Under the pieces are notes generated by a model. That model did not search any database and was not told where the DNA came from. It saw only the letters and a list, made by a program, of their open reading frames with translations. From assembly GCF_005116505.1 (NCBI RefSeq), contig NZ_SWBR01000003.1, positions 310,001-374,000 of the forward strand: a DNA stretch of 64,000 bases. The letters are read 5' to 3'. The position numbers and the translations under genes were made by a program. Below, one piece after another: positions 7,649-17,353 of the stretch (positions are counted from its first letter, which is position 1; each line of letters begins with the position of its first letter). The DNA is from Pedobacter polaris. GTDB lineage: Bacteria; Bacteroidota; Bacteroidia; Sphingobacteriales; Sphingobacteriaceae.

Positions 7649-9166
7649 TTAAATAATGTTCAGCATTTTTTGGGTAGCCTTGATGGCTGAAACAGTTTGA
7701 TCTGAGTCTAGTCCTCTTGTAATAAAAATTTTAGATGGTATTTCCCAAGTGATAATTGTTTCGCATAAAGCATCTGAATTACTACCTGGTGCTATTCTTA
7801 CAGCATAGTCAATTAACTTAGGCAAAGTCCGCTGGTTCTTACCATACACCTTTGTTAAGGCAACCATAAAAGCATCATATTGCCCGTCACCTTGGGCATT
7901 TTCTTCAAATTGCTCACCTTCAATTGTTACTGCAATGGTTGCAGAGGGTCTTAAACCCATTGAATTGGTTAATACATAAGAGTCAACTTTTACTTTTTCT
8001 TCATATAAACTGCTGTCGAGTACATCGGAAATAATATAAGGGAGATCTTCTTTGGTTACGGTTTCTTTTCTATCACCAAGTTCAATCACTCTCTGGGTTA
8101 CTTTTTTCAAATCTTCATCGTTCAGTCTTAAACCCAATTCTAAAAGATTCTTTTCTATGTTTGCTTTTCCTGATGTTTTGCCTAAAGCATATTGTCTTTT
8201 CCTTCCAAAGCGTTCTGGAAGCAAATCGTTGAAATAAAGGTTATTCTTGTTGTCACCATCAGCATGAATTCCTGCTGTTTGGGTAAATACATTGTCGCCC
8301 ACAACAGGTTTGTTAGTTGGAATTCTAACGCCAGAGAATGTTTCTACCAGTTTGCTTACCTTATAAATTGATGATTCTTTTACACTAACATCAACCTCAG
8401 GTGCAAAATCCTTAATTACCGCAATTACACTTGCTAAAGCTGCATTGCCCGCTCTTTCACCCATTCCATTTACAGTGAGATGTAAACCATGTATGCCTAC
8501 TTTTACTGCTTCTAATACATTTGCTGTACCTAAATCATAATCATTGTGTGCATGGAAATCAAAATGAGTGGTTGGGTATTTCTTTAACAGACGACTGATA
8601 AATTGAGTAGTTTCTGTAGGAGTTAAAATTCCCAGTGTATCAGGTAATAAAATACGCTCAATTTTTTGGGTAACTAAAAAATCTAGAAACTGAATAACGT
8701 ATTCAGGAGAATTACGCATACCATTGCTCCAATCTTCTAAATATACATTGGTAGCAATGCCATTAGTAGCTGCTAGATCAATTACATGTTTAATTTCGGC
8801 AAAGTGTTGCTCAGGCGTTTTTTTAAGTTGGTAGGTGAGGTGATTTAATGAGCCTTTGGTTAGTAAATTTTGAACCTTTACACCAGCATTAATCATCCAA
8901 TCGATAGAAACACCATTATCAACAAAAGAAAGAACTTCAATGCGATTGATATGTCCATTTGCTTTTGCCCAATCTGTAATTGTCTTAACGGCTTGAAACT
9001 CGCCATCAGATACACGTGCAGAGGCTACTTCTACGCGATCTACATGTAATTCCTCGATGAGTAGTTGACTAATCGTTAACTTTTCGGAAATGGAAAACGA
9101 TACTCCAGATGTTTGTTCTCCATCTCGAAGTGTAGTATCCATGATTTCTATTTTTCTTTTTTCCAT
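7649..9166 (-). CDS. 2-isopropylmalate/citramalate synthase family protein with regulatory domain
   Basis: A 505-residue homologue of LeuA with the catalytic start [12 protein letters not shown], the metal-binding HAHNDYDLGTANVLEAV, GMGERAGNAALASVI, and a C-terminal LeuA allosteric (dimer) domain from about residue 390 (SLYEEKVKVDSYVL, DAMVALTKVYG-like segments). The HMGL-like TIM barrel condenses acetyl-CoA with a 2-keto acid. Because a separate LeuA lies four genes upstream, this copy may be a citramalate synthase (acetyl-CoA plus pyruvate, a threonine-independent route to isoleucine) or a second isopropylmalate synthase. Sequence reading alone does not decide. It sits between leuD and leuB in the operon. 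Confidence 0.85.
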   Translation of the reverse strand: MEKRKIEIMDTTLRDGEQTSGVSFSISEKLTISQLLIEELHVDRVEVASARVSDGEFQAVKTITDWAKANGHINRIEVLSFVDNGVSIDWMINAGVKVQNLLTKGSLNHLTYQLKKTPEQHFAEIKHVIDLAATNGIATNVYLEDWSNGMRNSPEYVIQFLDFLVTQKIERILLPDTLGILTPTETTQFISRLLKKYPTTHFDFHAHNDYDLGTANVLEAVKVGIHGLHLTVNGMGERAGNAALASVIAVIKDFAPEVDVSVKESSIYKVSKLVETFSGVRIPTNKPVVGDNVFTQTAGIHADGDNKNNLYFNDLLPERFGRKRQYALGKTSGKANIEKNLLELGLRLNDEDLKKVTQRVIELGDRKETVTKEDLPYIISDVLDSSLYEEKVKVDSYVLTNSMGLRPSATIAVTIEGEQFEENAQGDGQYDAFMVALTKVYGKNQRTLPKLIDYAVRIAPGSNSDALCETIITWEIPSKIFITRGLDSDQTVSAIKATQKMLNII

Positions 9167-9222
9167 TGAGGCTGTTTCCTGATATAGGTTTTTAGGATGT
9201 TTAAGTTGTCAATTCTGGTTTC

Positions 9223-9819
9223 CTAAAATGGAAGTTTAGTTGCAAAGTCTTCAATTTCTGTTTTGATACTTTGGAGATAATCGATGTCATCAAATCCGTT
9301 TAACATATTATGTTTTTTGTACGGACTAATATCAAATGATTCCTTTTCATCAGTTCCTGAAATTGAGATGGTTTGTGCTTCTAAATCCACTTCTAGTTCT
9401 GTATTAGGATTTGCTAAAATTGTGGTAAAGATTTTGTCAGCAAATTCGGCACTCACTTGTACTGGTAACACACCAATGTTTAAACAGTTATTTTTAAAGA
9501 TATCTGCAAAAAAACTAGATACTACACACCTAAAACCATAATCATATACTGCCCAAGCAGCATGTTCCCTTGATGAACCAGAACCGAAATTCTTGCCTCC
9601 AACTAGAATTTTTCCACTGTAAATAGGATTGTTTAATACAAAATCTTCTTTAGGGGTATTATCTGGATTATATCTCCAATCACGAAATAAGTTATCGCCA
9701 AAGCCAACTCTTTCTGTTGCTTTTAAAAAGCGAGCTGGAATTAACTGATCGGTATCTATGTTTTCTATCGAAAGAGGCACTGCTGTACTTCTTAAGACGT
9801 TAAATTTATCGTAAGCCAT
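9223..9819 (-). CDS. leuD: 3-isopropylmalate dehydratase, small subunit
   Basis: The 198-residue small (swivelling) subunit of isopropylmalate isomerase, which pairs with LeuC to interconvert 2- and 3-isopropylmalate. Family hallmarks are the N-terminal [14 protein letters not shown] and the [17 protein letters not shown] loop near residues 75-90. It follows leuC after 109 bases that contain short imperfect direct repeats of a TTCATTGGTTCAATAG type and a CAACTCACAACCCGTAACTC stretch, with no clear promoter. Confidence 0.97.
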   Translation of the reverse strand: MAYDKFNVLRSTAVPLSIENIDTDQLIPARFLKATERVGFGDNLFRDWRYNPDNTPKEDFVLNNPIYSGKILVGGKNFGSGSSREHAAWAVYDYGFRCVVSSFFADIFKNNCLNIGVLPVQVSAEFADKIFTTILANPNTELEVDLEAQTISISGTDEKESFDISPYKKHNMLNGFDDIDYLQSIKTEIEDFATKLPF

Positions 9820-9928
9820 TTTTATAATTTAATAGTTCATTGGTTCAATAGTTCATTAGTAATGGTTGTTAGTATTAGTCCCTTGCAATATGCATCCAGA
9901 TCTTCAACTCACAACCCGTAACTCACAA

Positions 9929-11326
9929 CTACTTTAAAAGTGTTCTTGGATCGGTAACTACTCCAGTTACAGCAGCAGCAGCGGCAACAAGTGGACTAGC
10001 CAATAATGTTCTAGATCCAGGACCTTGCCTGCCTTCAAAATTTCGGTTTGAAGTACTTACAGCATATTTTCCTGCTGGGATTTTATCATCGTTCATTGCT
10101 AAACATGCCGAACAACCAGGTTGACGTAAAGTAAAACCAGCTTCAGTAAAAATATCCAATAGGCCTTCTTCTTTGATTTGGCTCTCCACAATATGTGATC
10201 CCGGAACTAGCCAAGCGGTTACATTATCAGCTTTATGCTTTCCTTTTACAATAGATGCAAATGCCCTAAAATCTTCTATACGACCATTGGTACAACTTCC
10301 AACAAACACATAGTCTACTTTTTTGCCAATCATTGATTCTCCTTCAGAAAAACCCATATAACCCAATGATTTGGCATAAGTAGCTACGCCCCCTTCAACA
10401 TTTTCAGCATCAGGAATATCTTGTGAAATCCCAATTCCCATACCTGGGTTGGTTCCGTAGGTAATCATTGGTTCAATTGAAGCACCTTCAAAGGTTAATT
10501 CTTTATCGAATACTGCACCTTCATCTGTTTTTAAGGTTTTATAGTAAGCTAGTGCTTTTTCCCAAGCTTCACCTTTTGGACTAAACTCACGTCCTTTTAC
10601 ATAGTTGATAGTTGTTTCATCTGGAGCAATCATTCCACCACGAGCACCCATTTCGATACTAAGGTTACAAACTGTCATTCTTCCTTCCATGGTCATGTTT
10701 TCAAAAACATCACCAGCATATTCTACAAAATATCCGGTAGCACCAGATGTAGTGAGCTTAGAAATAATGAACAAGGCTACATCCTTAGGTGTAACGCCAA
10801 GGCCTAATTTTCCATTCACGTTGATACGCATTTTCTTTGCTTTTGGCTGCATGATGCACTGGGTAGCCAAAACCATCTCAACTTCAGAAGTTCCAATACC
10901 AAATGCAATAGCCCCAAAAGCACCATGGGTTGAGGTATGCGAATCACCACAAACAATGGTTGAACCTGGTTGGGTAATACCATATTCTGGACCTACCACG
11001 TGTACAATGCCATTTTTTTGATGACCTAATCCCCAGTGACTAATGCCATATTCGTTTGAATTTGATTCTAGTGCTGCTAATTGATTTGCAGAAAGCGGAT
11101 CAGAAACAGGTAAATGTTGATTAATTGTTGGTGTATTATGATCAGCCGTAGCAAATGTACGTTCTGGATATAATACTTTTATTCCTCTGCTTTTTAACCC
11201 TAAAAAAGCAACTGGACTTGTTACTTCGTGAATAAGATGACGGTCAATAAAAAGTACATCAGGTCCTCCTTCAATTTGACGCACCACATGTGCATCCCAC
11301 ACTTTATCAAATAATGTCTTGCTCAT
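9929..11326 (-). CDS. leuC: 3-isopropylmalate dehydratase, large subunit
   Basis: The 465-residue aconitase-family large subunit that carries the [4Fe-4S] cluster. Cluster cysteines are visible in [13 protein letters not shown] and [11 protein letters not shown]; other family motifs are [24 protein letters not shown] and [12 protein letters not shown]. It acts with LeuD in the cytoplasm. The start ([13 protein letters not shown]) is the standard LeuC start, and it lies 23 bases after leuA, consistent with one transcript. Confidence 0.97.
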   Translation of the reverse strand: MSKTLFDKVWDAHVVRQIEGGPDVLFIDRHLIHEVTSPVAFLGLKSRGIKVLYPERTFATADHNTPTINQHLPVSDPLSANQLAALESNSNEYGISHWGLGHQKNGIVHVVGPEYGITQPGSTIVCGDSHTSTHGAFGAIAFGIGTSEVEMVLATQCIMQPKAKKMRINVNGKLGLGVTPKDVALFIISKLTTSGATGYFVEYAGDVFENMTMEGRMTVCNLSIEMGARGGMIAPDETTINYVKGREFSPKGEAWEKALAYYKTLKTDEGAVFDKELTFEGASIEPMITYGTNPGMGIGISQDIPDAENVEGGVATYAKSLGYMGFSEGESMIGKKVDYVFVGSCTNGRIEDFRAFASIVKGKHKADNVTAWLVPGSHIVESQIKEEGLLDIFTEAGFTLRQPGCSACLAMNDDKIPAGKYAVSTSNRNFEGRQGPGSRTLLASPLVAAAAAVTGVVTDPRTLLK

Positions 11327-11349
11327 TTTATATAGTTTATTTTGTTTGC

Positions 11350-12519
11350 TTAACGTGCCACACTCGATAATTCTCTCATCATTAAGCTGAGATCTTCATC
11401 ATTAATATCTAATTTACGGTCCGCAATGGTTAAAAAATGATGATAAGCATTAGCTAATTCATCTTTGCTCAAATTATGACCTAACCGTTCCAAATGGAAT
11501 TTTAATGCATGTCTTCCACTTCTAGCAGTAAGTACAATGGTTGCATCAGGAAAACCCACATCTTCTGGACGAATAATTTCATAGTTTTCACGATTTTTTA
11601 AAAATCCATCTTGGTGAATACCAGAACTATGTGCAAAAGCATTGCTTCCTACAATTGCTTTATTTGGCTGTACAGGCATCCGCATTTGCGAACTTACCAT
11701 TCGGCTTATTTCATAGAAGTTTTTGGTATTGATGTTCGTGTTCAATCCAAGGTTTTGATGCGTTTTTAAAATCATTACTACTTCTTCAATGGAAGTATTA
11801 CCAGCACGCTCACCTATCCCATTAATTGTACCTTCAATTTGGCGAGCTCCATTTTGCAGACCAGCAATTGAATTGGCAGTAGCCAAGCCAAGGTCATTAT
11901 GGCAATGCACTGATATGATTGCTTGATCGATGTTTTGAACATTATCTTTCAAAAATTTGATCTTTTGTCCGTATTGATCTGGCAAGCAATAACCATTGGT
12001 ATCAGGTATATTCACTACGGTAGCGCCTGCAGCAATTACAGCTTCAACCATTTGTGCCAAAAAATTAATGTCTGCTCGACCCGCATCTTCAGCATAGAAC
12101 TCAATATCTTCTACAAATTGTTTAGCATACTTTACAGCATCAACTGCTCTCTGTAAGATTTCTTCACGAGTGCTGTTAAATTTATGTTTAATGTGCATGT
12201 CTGAAGATCCAATTCCAGTATGGATTCTTGGTCTTTTTGCATATTGTAGTGCAGCTACTGCCGAATCGATGTCACCTTTATTAGCACGAGTTAGTGCGCA
12301 GATGATAGGTTGCGAAACTGCTTTAGACAATTCCACTACGCTTTGAAAATCACCTGGACTAGAAATCGGAAAACCAGCCTCAATAATATCCACGCCCAGT
12401 GCTTCAAGCTCTTTGGCAATTTCAATTTTCTCAGGGGTTGTTAATTGACAACCAGGGACTTGTTCTCCATCACGCAAGGTGGTGTCAAATACATAAACTT
12501 TGTTCGGATCGTGTAACAT
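11350..12519 (-). CDS. leuA: 2-isopropylmalate synthase (short form)
   Basis: Condenses acetyl-CoA with 2-oxoisovalerate, the committed step to leucine. The 389-residue protein has the catalytic barrel with [12 protein letters not shown] near residues 12-23, the metal ligands in [15 protein letters not shown] and [14 protein letters not shown], and a short C-terminal subdomain. It ends where the roughly 120-residue leucine-sensing LeuA dimer domain of longer enzymes would begin, so it appears to lack classical feedback inhibition. Short LeuA forms of this size are common in Bacteroidota. The longer homologue at 7649-9166 does carry a regulatory domain. Confidence 0.93.
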   Translation of the reverse strand: MLHDPNKVYVFDTTLRDGEQVPGCQLTTPEKIEIAKELEALGVDIIEAGFPISSPGDFQSVVELSKAVSQPIICALTRANKGDIDSAVAALQYAKRPRIHTGIGSSDMHIKHKFNSTREEILQRAVDAVKYAKQFVEDIEFYAEDAGRADINFLAQMVEAVIAAGATVVNIPDTNGYCLPDQYGQKIKFLKDNVQNIDQAIISVHCHNDLGLATANSIAGLQNGARQIEGTINGIGERAGNTSIEEVVMILKTHQNLGLNTNINTKNFYEISRMVSSQMRMPVQPNKAIVGSNAFAHSSGIHQDGFLKNRENYEIIRPEDVGFPDATIVLTARSGRHALKFHLERLGHNLSKDELANAYHHFLTIADRKLDINDEDLSLMMRELSSVAR

Positions 12520-12547
12520 AATTTTTAATGTTAATAATTATGAACAG

Positions 12548-14026
12548 TTAAGCATTGCTAACCGTTTCTAAAATATTTTCTATCGCTTGTACTTCGCCAT
12601 TTTCCAATACAATTCTTTTTTCTATACAATCAGGAAGTTGAGATTCGAAATGGCCTACATAAATTAAAGTAGTTCCATTTTTACATAACTCATCTATCAA
12701 TTTGTTAAAGTGAAAGGTTTGTTGTTGGTCTAAACCTTGACAAGGCTCATCCAGAATTAGTAATTCGGGATTTTTAATAATTGTTCTGCCTAATAAAGCC
12801 AATCTTTGCTTTCCTAATGGAAGCTGACTCATTAAGGTGTTTTTATAGTCATCTAAGCCAAAAAAATAAATCAATTCATCGGCTTGTAATCTTTTGGTAT
12901 AACCAGGTTCGCAAAATAGGCCAGAGCTGTCGTAAAAGCCAGAAACAATGCTTTGCCAAACTGTAGCTGAGGGATCAAAATACCAATGTAACTCAGGTGA
13001 AATTAGTCCAATCCGTTCTTTGATTTCCCAAATGCTTTCACCACTACCACGTAAGTTGCCAAATAAATAAAAGTTATTGGCAAATGCCTGAGGATGATCC
13101 GCACAGATTAAGCTCAATAGGGTAGATTTACCAGAACCATTTGGTCCTTGAAGAGCCCATTTTTCACCAGCTTTAACTTCCCAATTGATATTTTTTAACA
13201 CTTTTTTATCGCCGTAACTCACATTTACATCAATCATTTTAATGAGATGTGATTTTACTGAAGGCCATTGTTTTTTCCCAAAAAATGCAGGCAAAGGTTT
13301 TTCAACCTCAGTAAATAAATCGGCTAAATGTTGCATCTCTGCGGTTTCAACCAATTTCCCGCTTTCAATTTTTGCAAAACGATTGATGCTTGATGGCATT
13401 TCTGTTTCATTAGAAATCAAAATTAACTGAGTTCCATCCTCAACTAAATGATCTAATAATAAGTTTAAATTTCTTCTAGAAGCCGAATCAAGTCCATTAT
13501 AAGGAAGGTCTAAAATTAGTAATTGTGGTTTTAACCAAATAGCCTTAATTAATTGTAGTTTTTTATGCTCTCCGCTTGATAACTCAATTAAAGTAGCTGC
13601 CAATAAATTCTCAAAATCTAAGGCTGCCAATATCGGATTTAACGTATCAGGCTTAAGTTGGTTTTGTTGCCCAAAATGCCTTAGTTCGCTACCTACCGAG
13701 TTGGTTGTAGAAGCAACTTGTTTATTGTAACGCTGCTGATAATAGAAATTAGACTGTCCTTCTAAGTCTTTAAATTGATACCAATTGGCTACATAGTGAA
13801 CCACGCCAGCTAAATGGCTTGCCGGATTGAAGTTTATTTCTACAGTGCCATAATTTGGAATTAAATTAGCAATGGCCTTAACTAATGAAGTTTTTCCGTT
13901 GCCACTTTCGCCCGAAAGTAACCAGTTTTCACCAATATTAATCGTCCAGCACAAATCCTTTAATACATATTTATCCTGAAACTTTAAATTAAAATTGGTG
14001 ATATGGACGACGGGTTTTTTCATCAA
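12548..14026 (-). CDS. Tandem double ABC ATPase (ModF/PhrA-like)
   Basis: A 492-residue protein with two ABC domains and no membrane segment. Domain 1 has Walker A SGESGNGKTSL near residues 37-47 and signature ELSSGEHKKLQ. Its Walker B reads LLILDLPYNGLD, with Leu where the catalytic Glu normally stands. Domain 2 has GPNGSGKSTLL near 289-299, an unusual signature LPLGKQRLALL and a normal Walker B LLILDEP. One site is therefore probably degenerate. The organisation resembles ModF/PhrA proteins, once linked to molybdate or photorepair, whose true role is unsettled. It lies between leuA and a methyltransferase gene inside the branched-chain operon, with no obvious metabolic link. Confidence 0.8.
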   Translation of the reverse strand: MMKKPVVHITNFNLKFQDKYVLKDLCWTINIGENWLLSGESGNGKTSLVKAIANLIPNYGTVEINFNPASHLAGVVHYVANWYQFKDLEGQSNFYYQQRYNKQVASTTNSVGSELRHFGQQNQLKPDTLNPILAALDFENLLAATLIELSSGEHKKLQLIKAIWLKPQLLILDLPYNGLDSASRRNLNLLLDHLVEDGTQLILISNETEMPSSINRFAKIESGKLVETAEMQHLADLFTEVEKPLPAFFGKKQWPSVKSHLIKMIDVNVSYGDKKVLKNINWEVKAGEKWALQGPNGSGKSTLLSLICADHPQAFANNFYLFGNLRGSGESIWEIKERIGLISPELHWYFDPSATVWQSIVSGFYDSSGLFCEPGYTKRLQADELIYFFGLDDYKNTLMSQLPLGKQRLALLGRTIIKNPELLILDEPCQGLDQQQTFHFNKLIDELCKNGTTLIYVGHFESQLPDCIEKRIVLENGEVQAIENILETVSNA

Positions 14027-14034
14027 GTTGGTTC

Positions 14035-14796
14035 CTAATTTTTATAAGCTTTAATTCTTAAACGTTTATAATCTGCTATCCATTGACCGTTCTTATAATG
14101 AGTTGGTTTTAATATTTGTACCGCTAAGTCCTTAATGGCTTCTGCTTCATCAGTGGTTAAATTTTTAAAAGCGTGTGGTGCAAATTGATTAATCCAATCA
14201 TACATTCCATTTTCGCCATATAAATTTGTTGGTCTATCAAATAACCAGGCTTGTTCAACTTCAAAACCGTGTTTTTCTAAAAGAGTTGAAAAGTTGGCAA
14301 TAGAAGGGAAAAACCAAAAATTGTTAATTAATTTTTCATTTAATCCTAAGTTTTTTGAAGCAATTAGAATGGCATCGGTAATGCTTTTTATATTTCCTTT
14401 GCCTCCAAATTCTGCAACTAATCTTCCGTTGGTTTTTAAACTTTTATAAATTCCACTAATTAATGCATCTTGATCTTCTATCCAATGGAAAGTAGCATTG
14501 CTAAAAACTGCATCAAATATTTCATTATATGGTAATTTGGTAGCATCAATTATTTCGAAACCAATTTCAGCGTGATTTGCTTTTGCTACCGCAATCATTT
14601 CTGGAGAAGCATCAATGCCAAAAACCTCAGCTCCACTTGCTGCAATTTGTGCAGCTAATTGTCCAGTGCCACATCCTAAATCTAAGATATCTTCACCTGG
14701 TTTAGGTGCAAGCCATTGCAAGGCATCTGCACCGTAGTCAGATACAAAGTGATGTTGCTTATCGTATAAATTACTATCCCAAACTATTTCTGGCAT
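14035..14796 (-). CDS. Class I SAM-dependent methyltransferase
   Basis: A Rossmann-fold methyltransferase with motif I ILDLGCGTGQLAAQI, the acidic loop FGIDASPEMIAVAKANH and motif IV region FDAVFSNATFHWIED, resembling the trans-aconitate/malonyl-ACP methyltransferase group; substrate unknown. The open frame extends upstream to an ATG at 14859, but those 21 extra codons run through a dispersed C/G-rich repeat (giving a PFRGLG peptide). The family-typical start is MPEIVWDSNLYDK at 14796, giving 253 residues. It overlaps no neighbour and sits 8 bases before the double ABC gene, within the ilv/leu operon. Confidence 0.85.
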   Translation of the reverse strand: MPEIVWDSNLYDKQHHFVSDYGADALQWLAPKPGEDILDLGCGTGQLAAQIAASGAEVFGIDASPEMIAVAKANHAEIGFEIIDATKLPYNEIFDAVFSNATFHWIEDQDALISGIYKSLKTNGRLVAEFGGKGNIKSITDAILIASKNLGLNEKLINNFWFFPSIANFSTLLEKHGFEVEQAWLFDRPTNLYGENGMYDWINQFAPHAFKNLTTDEAEAIKDLAVQILKPTHYKNGQWIADYKRLRIKAYKN

Positions 14797-14802
14797 ATTG
14801 CA

Positions 14803-14827
14803 CCCTAACCCCCTAAAGGGGGAATTT
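14803..14827 (+). repeat. C/G-rich palindromic repeat B, copy 1
   Basis: Reads CCCTAACCCCCTAAAGGGGG followed by AATTT. It is a self-complementary element just upstream of the true methyltransferase start. It matches copies at 14861-14886, 17324-17353 and 28943-28969; this is the only copy not lying on a stop codon. Confidence 0.75.
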
Positions 14828-14860
14828 AAAAGTTTATAATTATATTTTCTAACATCCAAA

Positions 14861-14886
14861 GCCCCCTTTTAGGGGTGGGCGTTAGG
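14861..14886 (-). repeat. C/G-rich palindromic repeat B, copy 2 at the ilvC stop codon
   Basis: On the minus strand the ilvC stop is followed directly by CGCCCACCCCTAAAAGGGGG, so the TAA is the left edge of the element. Together with copy 1 it brackets the gap between ilvC and the methyltransferase and could form a strong hairpin in the transcript. Confidence 0.7.
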
Positions 14887-16363
14887 CTGTTTTAATCGCT
14901 TTCATTGCAGTCATTGCTTTACGCAAAGTAGCACCAATTTGCTCTACTTGATGAGAACGAATCGCTTCGTTAACTTCAATCAGCGTTCTGTTATCAACCG
15001 CACCATCTTTACCTTCATTAAAGTTTTTACCAACTAAATCAGTATCCACTTTTTTCATAAAGTCGCCTAATAATGGCTTACAAGCTTGGTCAAATAAATA
15101 ACAACCATATTCGGCAGTATCAGAGATTACACGGTTCATTTCGAACAGCTTTTTACGAGCAATGGTATTTGCAATAAGCGGTGTTTCGTGTAATGATTCG
15201 TAGTAAGCAGATTCTGGTTTAATACCAGCATCAACCATGGTTTCAAAAGCTAACTCAACACCAGCGCGAACAAAAGCAACCATTAAAGTATAGTTATCGA
15301 AATATTCTTGCTCACCAATTTTTACATCACCAGCAGGTGTTTTTTCGAAAGCAGTTTCGCCAGTTTCAGCTCTCCATTTTAATAAATTTCTATCGCCATT
15401 TGCCCAATCTTCCATCATTGTACGACTAAATTCGCCACTCATGATATCATCTTGATGTTTTTGGAATAATGGACGCATGATATCTTTCAATTCTTCTGAA
15501 ATCTCAAAAGCTTTGATTTTTGCAACATTGCTCAATCTGTCCATCATTGCAGTAATGCCACCTTGTTTTAAGGCCTCAGTAATTACCTCAACACCATATT
15601 GAACCAATTTAGAAGCATAACCAGCATCAATTCCTTTTTCTACCATTTTATCAAAAGATAAAATAGAGCCAGTTTGCAACAAACCACAAAGAATGGTTTG
15701 CTCACCCATTAAGTCAGATTTTACTTCGGCAACAAAAGATGATTTTAAAACACCAGCTTTGTGACCACCAGTACCCACACAATAAGCTTTCGCTTGTGCC
15801 AATCCTTTTCCCTGTGGGTCATTTTCTGGGTGAACAGCAATTAATGTTGGTACTCCAAAGCCTCTTACATATTCAGCTCTAACTTCACTACCTGGGCACT
15901 TTGGAGCAACCATAATAACAGTTAAATCTTTACGTATTTGCGTTCCTTCTTCAACAATGTTAAAACCGTGAGAATAAGACAAAGTAGCACCTTCTTTCAT
16001 TAAAGGCATAATTGCACTAACTACAGCAGTGTGTTGTTTATCAGGAGTTAAGTTAATCACCACATCAGCAGTCGGAATTAATTCTTCGTAAGTACCTACT
16101 TTGAAGTTGTTCTCAGTTGCATTTTTCCAAGAATCTCTTTTAGCTTCAATTGCTTCCTTACGTAAGGTGTAGCTTACATCTAAACCACTATCTCTTAAAT
16201 TTAAACCTTGGTTTAAGCCTTGTGCACCACAGCCTACAATAACCAACTTTTTACCTTTTAATGCGTTCACACCGTCCAAAAATTCAGAACTGTCCATAAA
16301 GTCGCATACGCCTAACTGGTTTAATTTTTCTCTTAGAGGTAGTGTGTTAAAATAATTTGCCAT
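14882..16363 (-). CDS. ilvC: Ketol-acid reductoisomerase (class II, long form)
   Basis: Catalyses the Mg- and NADPH-dependent isomerisation and reduction of acetolactate and acetohydroxybutyrate. At 493 residues it is the long class II form with a duplicated C-terminal knotted domain, like the E. coli enzyme. The Rossmann fingerprint [19 protein letters not shown] lies near residues 42-60 and the cofactor-specificity loop TLRKEA follows. Metal-binding and catalytic segments include [17 protein letters not shown] and the second-domain [10 protein letters not shown]. It lies 336 bases after ilvN, in a gap rich in repeats, and is followed within the operon by the methyltransferase. Confidence 0.96.
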   Translation of the reverse strand: MANYFNTLPLREKLNQLGVCDFMDSSEFLDGVNALKGKKLVIVGCGAQGLNQGLNLRDSGLDVSYTLRKEAIEAKRDSWKNATENNFKVGTYEELIPTADVVINLTPDKQHTAVVSAIMPLMKEGATLSYSHGFNIVEEGTQIRKDLTVIMVAPKCPGSEVRAEYVRGFGVPTLIAVHPENDPQGKGLAQAKAYCVGTGGHKAGVLKSSFVAEVKSDLMGEQTILCGLLQTGSILSFDKMVEKGIDAGYASKLVQYGVEVITEALKQGGITAMMDRLSNVAKIKAFEISEELKDIMRPLFQKHQDDIMSGEFSRTMMEDWANGDRNLLKWRAETGETAFEKTPAGDVKIGEQEYFDNYTLMVAFVRAGVELAFETMVDAGIKPESAYYESLHETPLIANTIARKKLFEMNRVISDTAEYGCYLFDQACKPLLGDFMKKVDTDLVGKNFNEGKDGAVDNRTLIEVNEAIRSHQVEQIGATLRKAMTAMKAIKTA

Positions 16364-16408
16364 TGTTTTTTTATGTTATATTTTGGTTGATTGATTTTTA
16401 TTATTGTT

Positions 16409-16433
16409 TGTCATCCTGAGCCTGTCGAAGGAC
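16409..16433 (+). repeat. Dispersed CCTGAGCCTGTCGAAGG repeat
   Basis: Contains TCATCCTGAGCCTGTCGAAG, a unit I recall as very common between genes in many bacteria, usually noticed because its translation gives a spurious CHPEPVEG or CHPELVEG peptide; that peptide is seen here in one frame. It is a repeat, not a gene. Confidence 0.7.
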
Positions 16434-16504
16434 TCGTCGAACCTCATTATATATGTCTTTATTCTTTTATCCTTGTTCTTTTCTCTTATCAGAAAATGAA
16501 AGTC

Positions 16505-16592
16505 AGTAGCTTTTATCTGCTGCAGTCCCGCTATTCGTTACTCCCGAAGAAAAATCGGGATTCACTGCTATCGGGTTTATTTTACAGCGGTC
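16505..16592 (-). repeat. Dispersed intergenic repeat family A, copy 3
   Basis: Read on the minus strand: AAATAAACCCGATAGCAGTG, then a hairpin TCCCGA-TTTTTCT-TCGGGA (16542-16560), then ATAGCGGGACTGCAGCAG. The order of blocks matches copy 1 (888-1003) and copy 2 (22578-22692), while the central hairpin sequence is different in all three. Confidence 0.6.
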
Positions 16593-16699
16593 TGTGTTTC
16601 AAACAATGCATTTTGCTTTAGCCTTTCCGCTTTCTTCTTTCTCCTACGTCTGTGCTTCAAACTCTGTATTTCGCTTTAGTCTTTTTGCTTTGAGCTTAC

Positions 16700-17302
16700 T
16701 TACATTGTAAAAACCTTCTCTCCTTTGTCCAGATATTCATTTTCAATCACATCCTGACCTGGTTCTTCACGTTCAAACTCTCTAAGTTTAGCATTAAAAC
16801 CTTCGCTATCTTTAATGATTGCAACTCTTGCACTACGTACAAATTCAATTAATCCATGAGGCTGTAAAACCTCAATCAATTTATCGGTTTCCTCTCTGTG
16901 TCCAGTAGTTTCAAAAACAGTATAGTCCTTTCTAATTACAACTACACGTGCACCATGCTCACGAAGCAAGCGTTCTACCAGTACTTTTTCAGCAATTTCT
17001 TCTGTAGGAACTTTATAAAGTGCCATTTCTTGCCAAATGATATCTTCATTGGTGTTATAGTATACTTTTAATACCTCTATCTGTTTTTCAATTTGGCGGG
17101 CAAGCTTTCTTACTACATCTTCCGCTTCATGAATAAGGATATTGAAGCGATGAATGTGTTCAATCTCAGAAGGAGAGACATTTAAACTTTCTATATTGAT
17201 TTTTCTCCTTGAAAAAATAATCGCAATCCGATTCAATAATCCGATTTGGTTTTCGGTATAAACGGTTATTGTAAATTCTTGTTTATTATGTTCTGTACTC
17301 AT
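16700..17302 (-). CDS. ilvN: Acetolactate synthase, small regulatory subunit
   Basis: A 200-residue IlvH/IlvN-type regulatory subunit that makes acetohydroxyacid synthase sensitive to valine. The N-terminal ACT domain is clear (FTITVYTENQIGLLNRIAIIFSRRKINIESLNVSPSE), followed by a C-terminal ACT-like domain with RLLREHGARVVVIRKDYTVFETTGH. It begins 48 bases after ilvB, the gap being occupied largely by a copy of repeat B, and forms a complex with IlvB. Confidence 0.95.
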   Translation of the reverse strand: MSTEHNKQEFTITVYTENQIGLLNRIAIIFSRRKINIESLNVSPSEIEHIHRFNILIHEAEDVVRKLARQIEKQIEVLKVYYNTNEDIIWQEMALYKVPTEEIAEKVLVERLLREHGARVVVIRKDYTVFETTGHREETDKLIEVLQPHGLIEFVRSARVAIIKDSEGFNAKLREFEREEPGQDVIENEYLDKGEKVFTM

Positions 17303-17323
17303 AGCAACAATTTTTTATTTTAT

Positions 17324-17353
17324 AAACTCCCCCTTCAGGGGGTTGGGGGGTTA
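17324..17353 (-). repeat. C/G-rich palindromic repeat B, copy 3 at the ilvB stop codon
   Basis: On the minus strand the ilvB TAA is immediately followed by CCCCCCAACCCCCTGAAGGG and then GGGAGTTT. The stop codon forms the first bases of the element, as in the ilvC copy. The hairpin CCCCCTGAAGGGGG is short and very stable. Confidence 0.8.

Larger units (their letters stand above)
16364..16699. other. Repeat-rich gap between ilvN and ilvC
   Basis: This 336-base gap inside the ilv cluster holds no credible gene. It contains a CCTGAGCCTGTCGAAGG-type repeat (16409-16433), a copy of repeat family A on the minus strand (16505-16592) and a CTTT/GCTTT low-complexity tract (about 16617-16697). It is unusually long for an operon whose other gaps are mostly under 60 bases, and looks like a landing site for intergenic repeats. 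Confidence 0.65.

Noticed and set aside
16542..16560. Hairpin between ilvN and ilvC as a third attenuator
   Set aside because: It is the variable hairpin of repeat family A, has no T-run on the minus strand and no Ile/Leu/Val-rich leader ORF ahead of it.
16391..16621. Plus-strand ORF of 76 codons between ilvN and ilvC
   Set aside because: Its CHPEPVEG peptide is the usual false translation of a dispersed intergenic repeat, and its 3' half is repeat family A.
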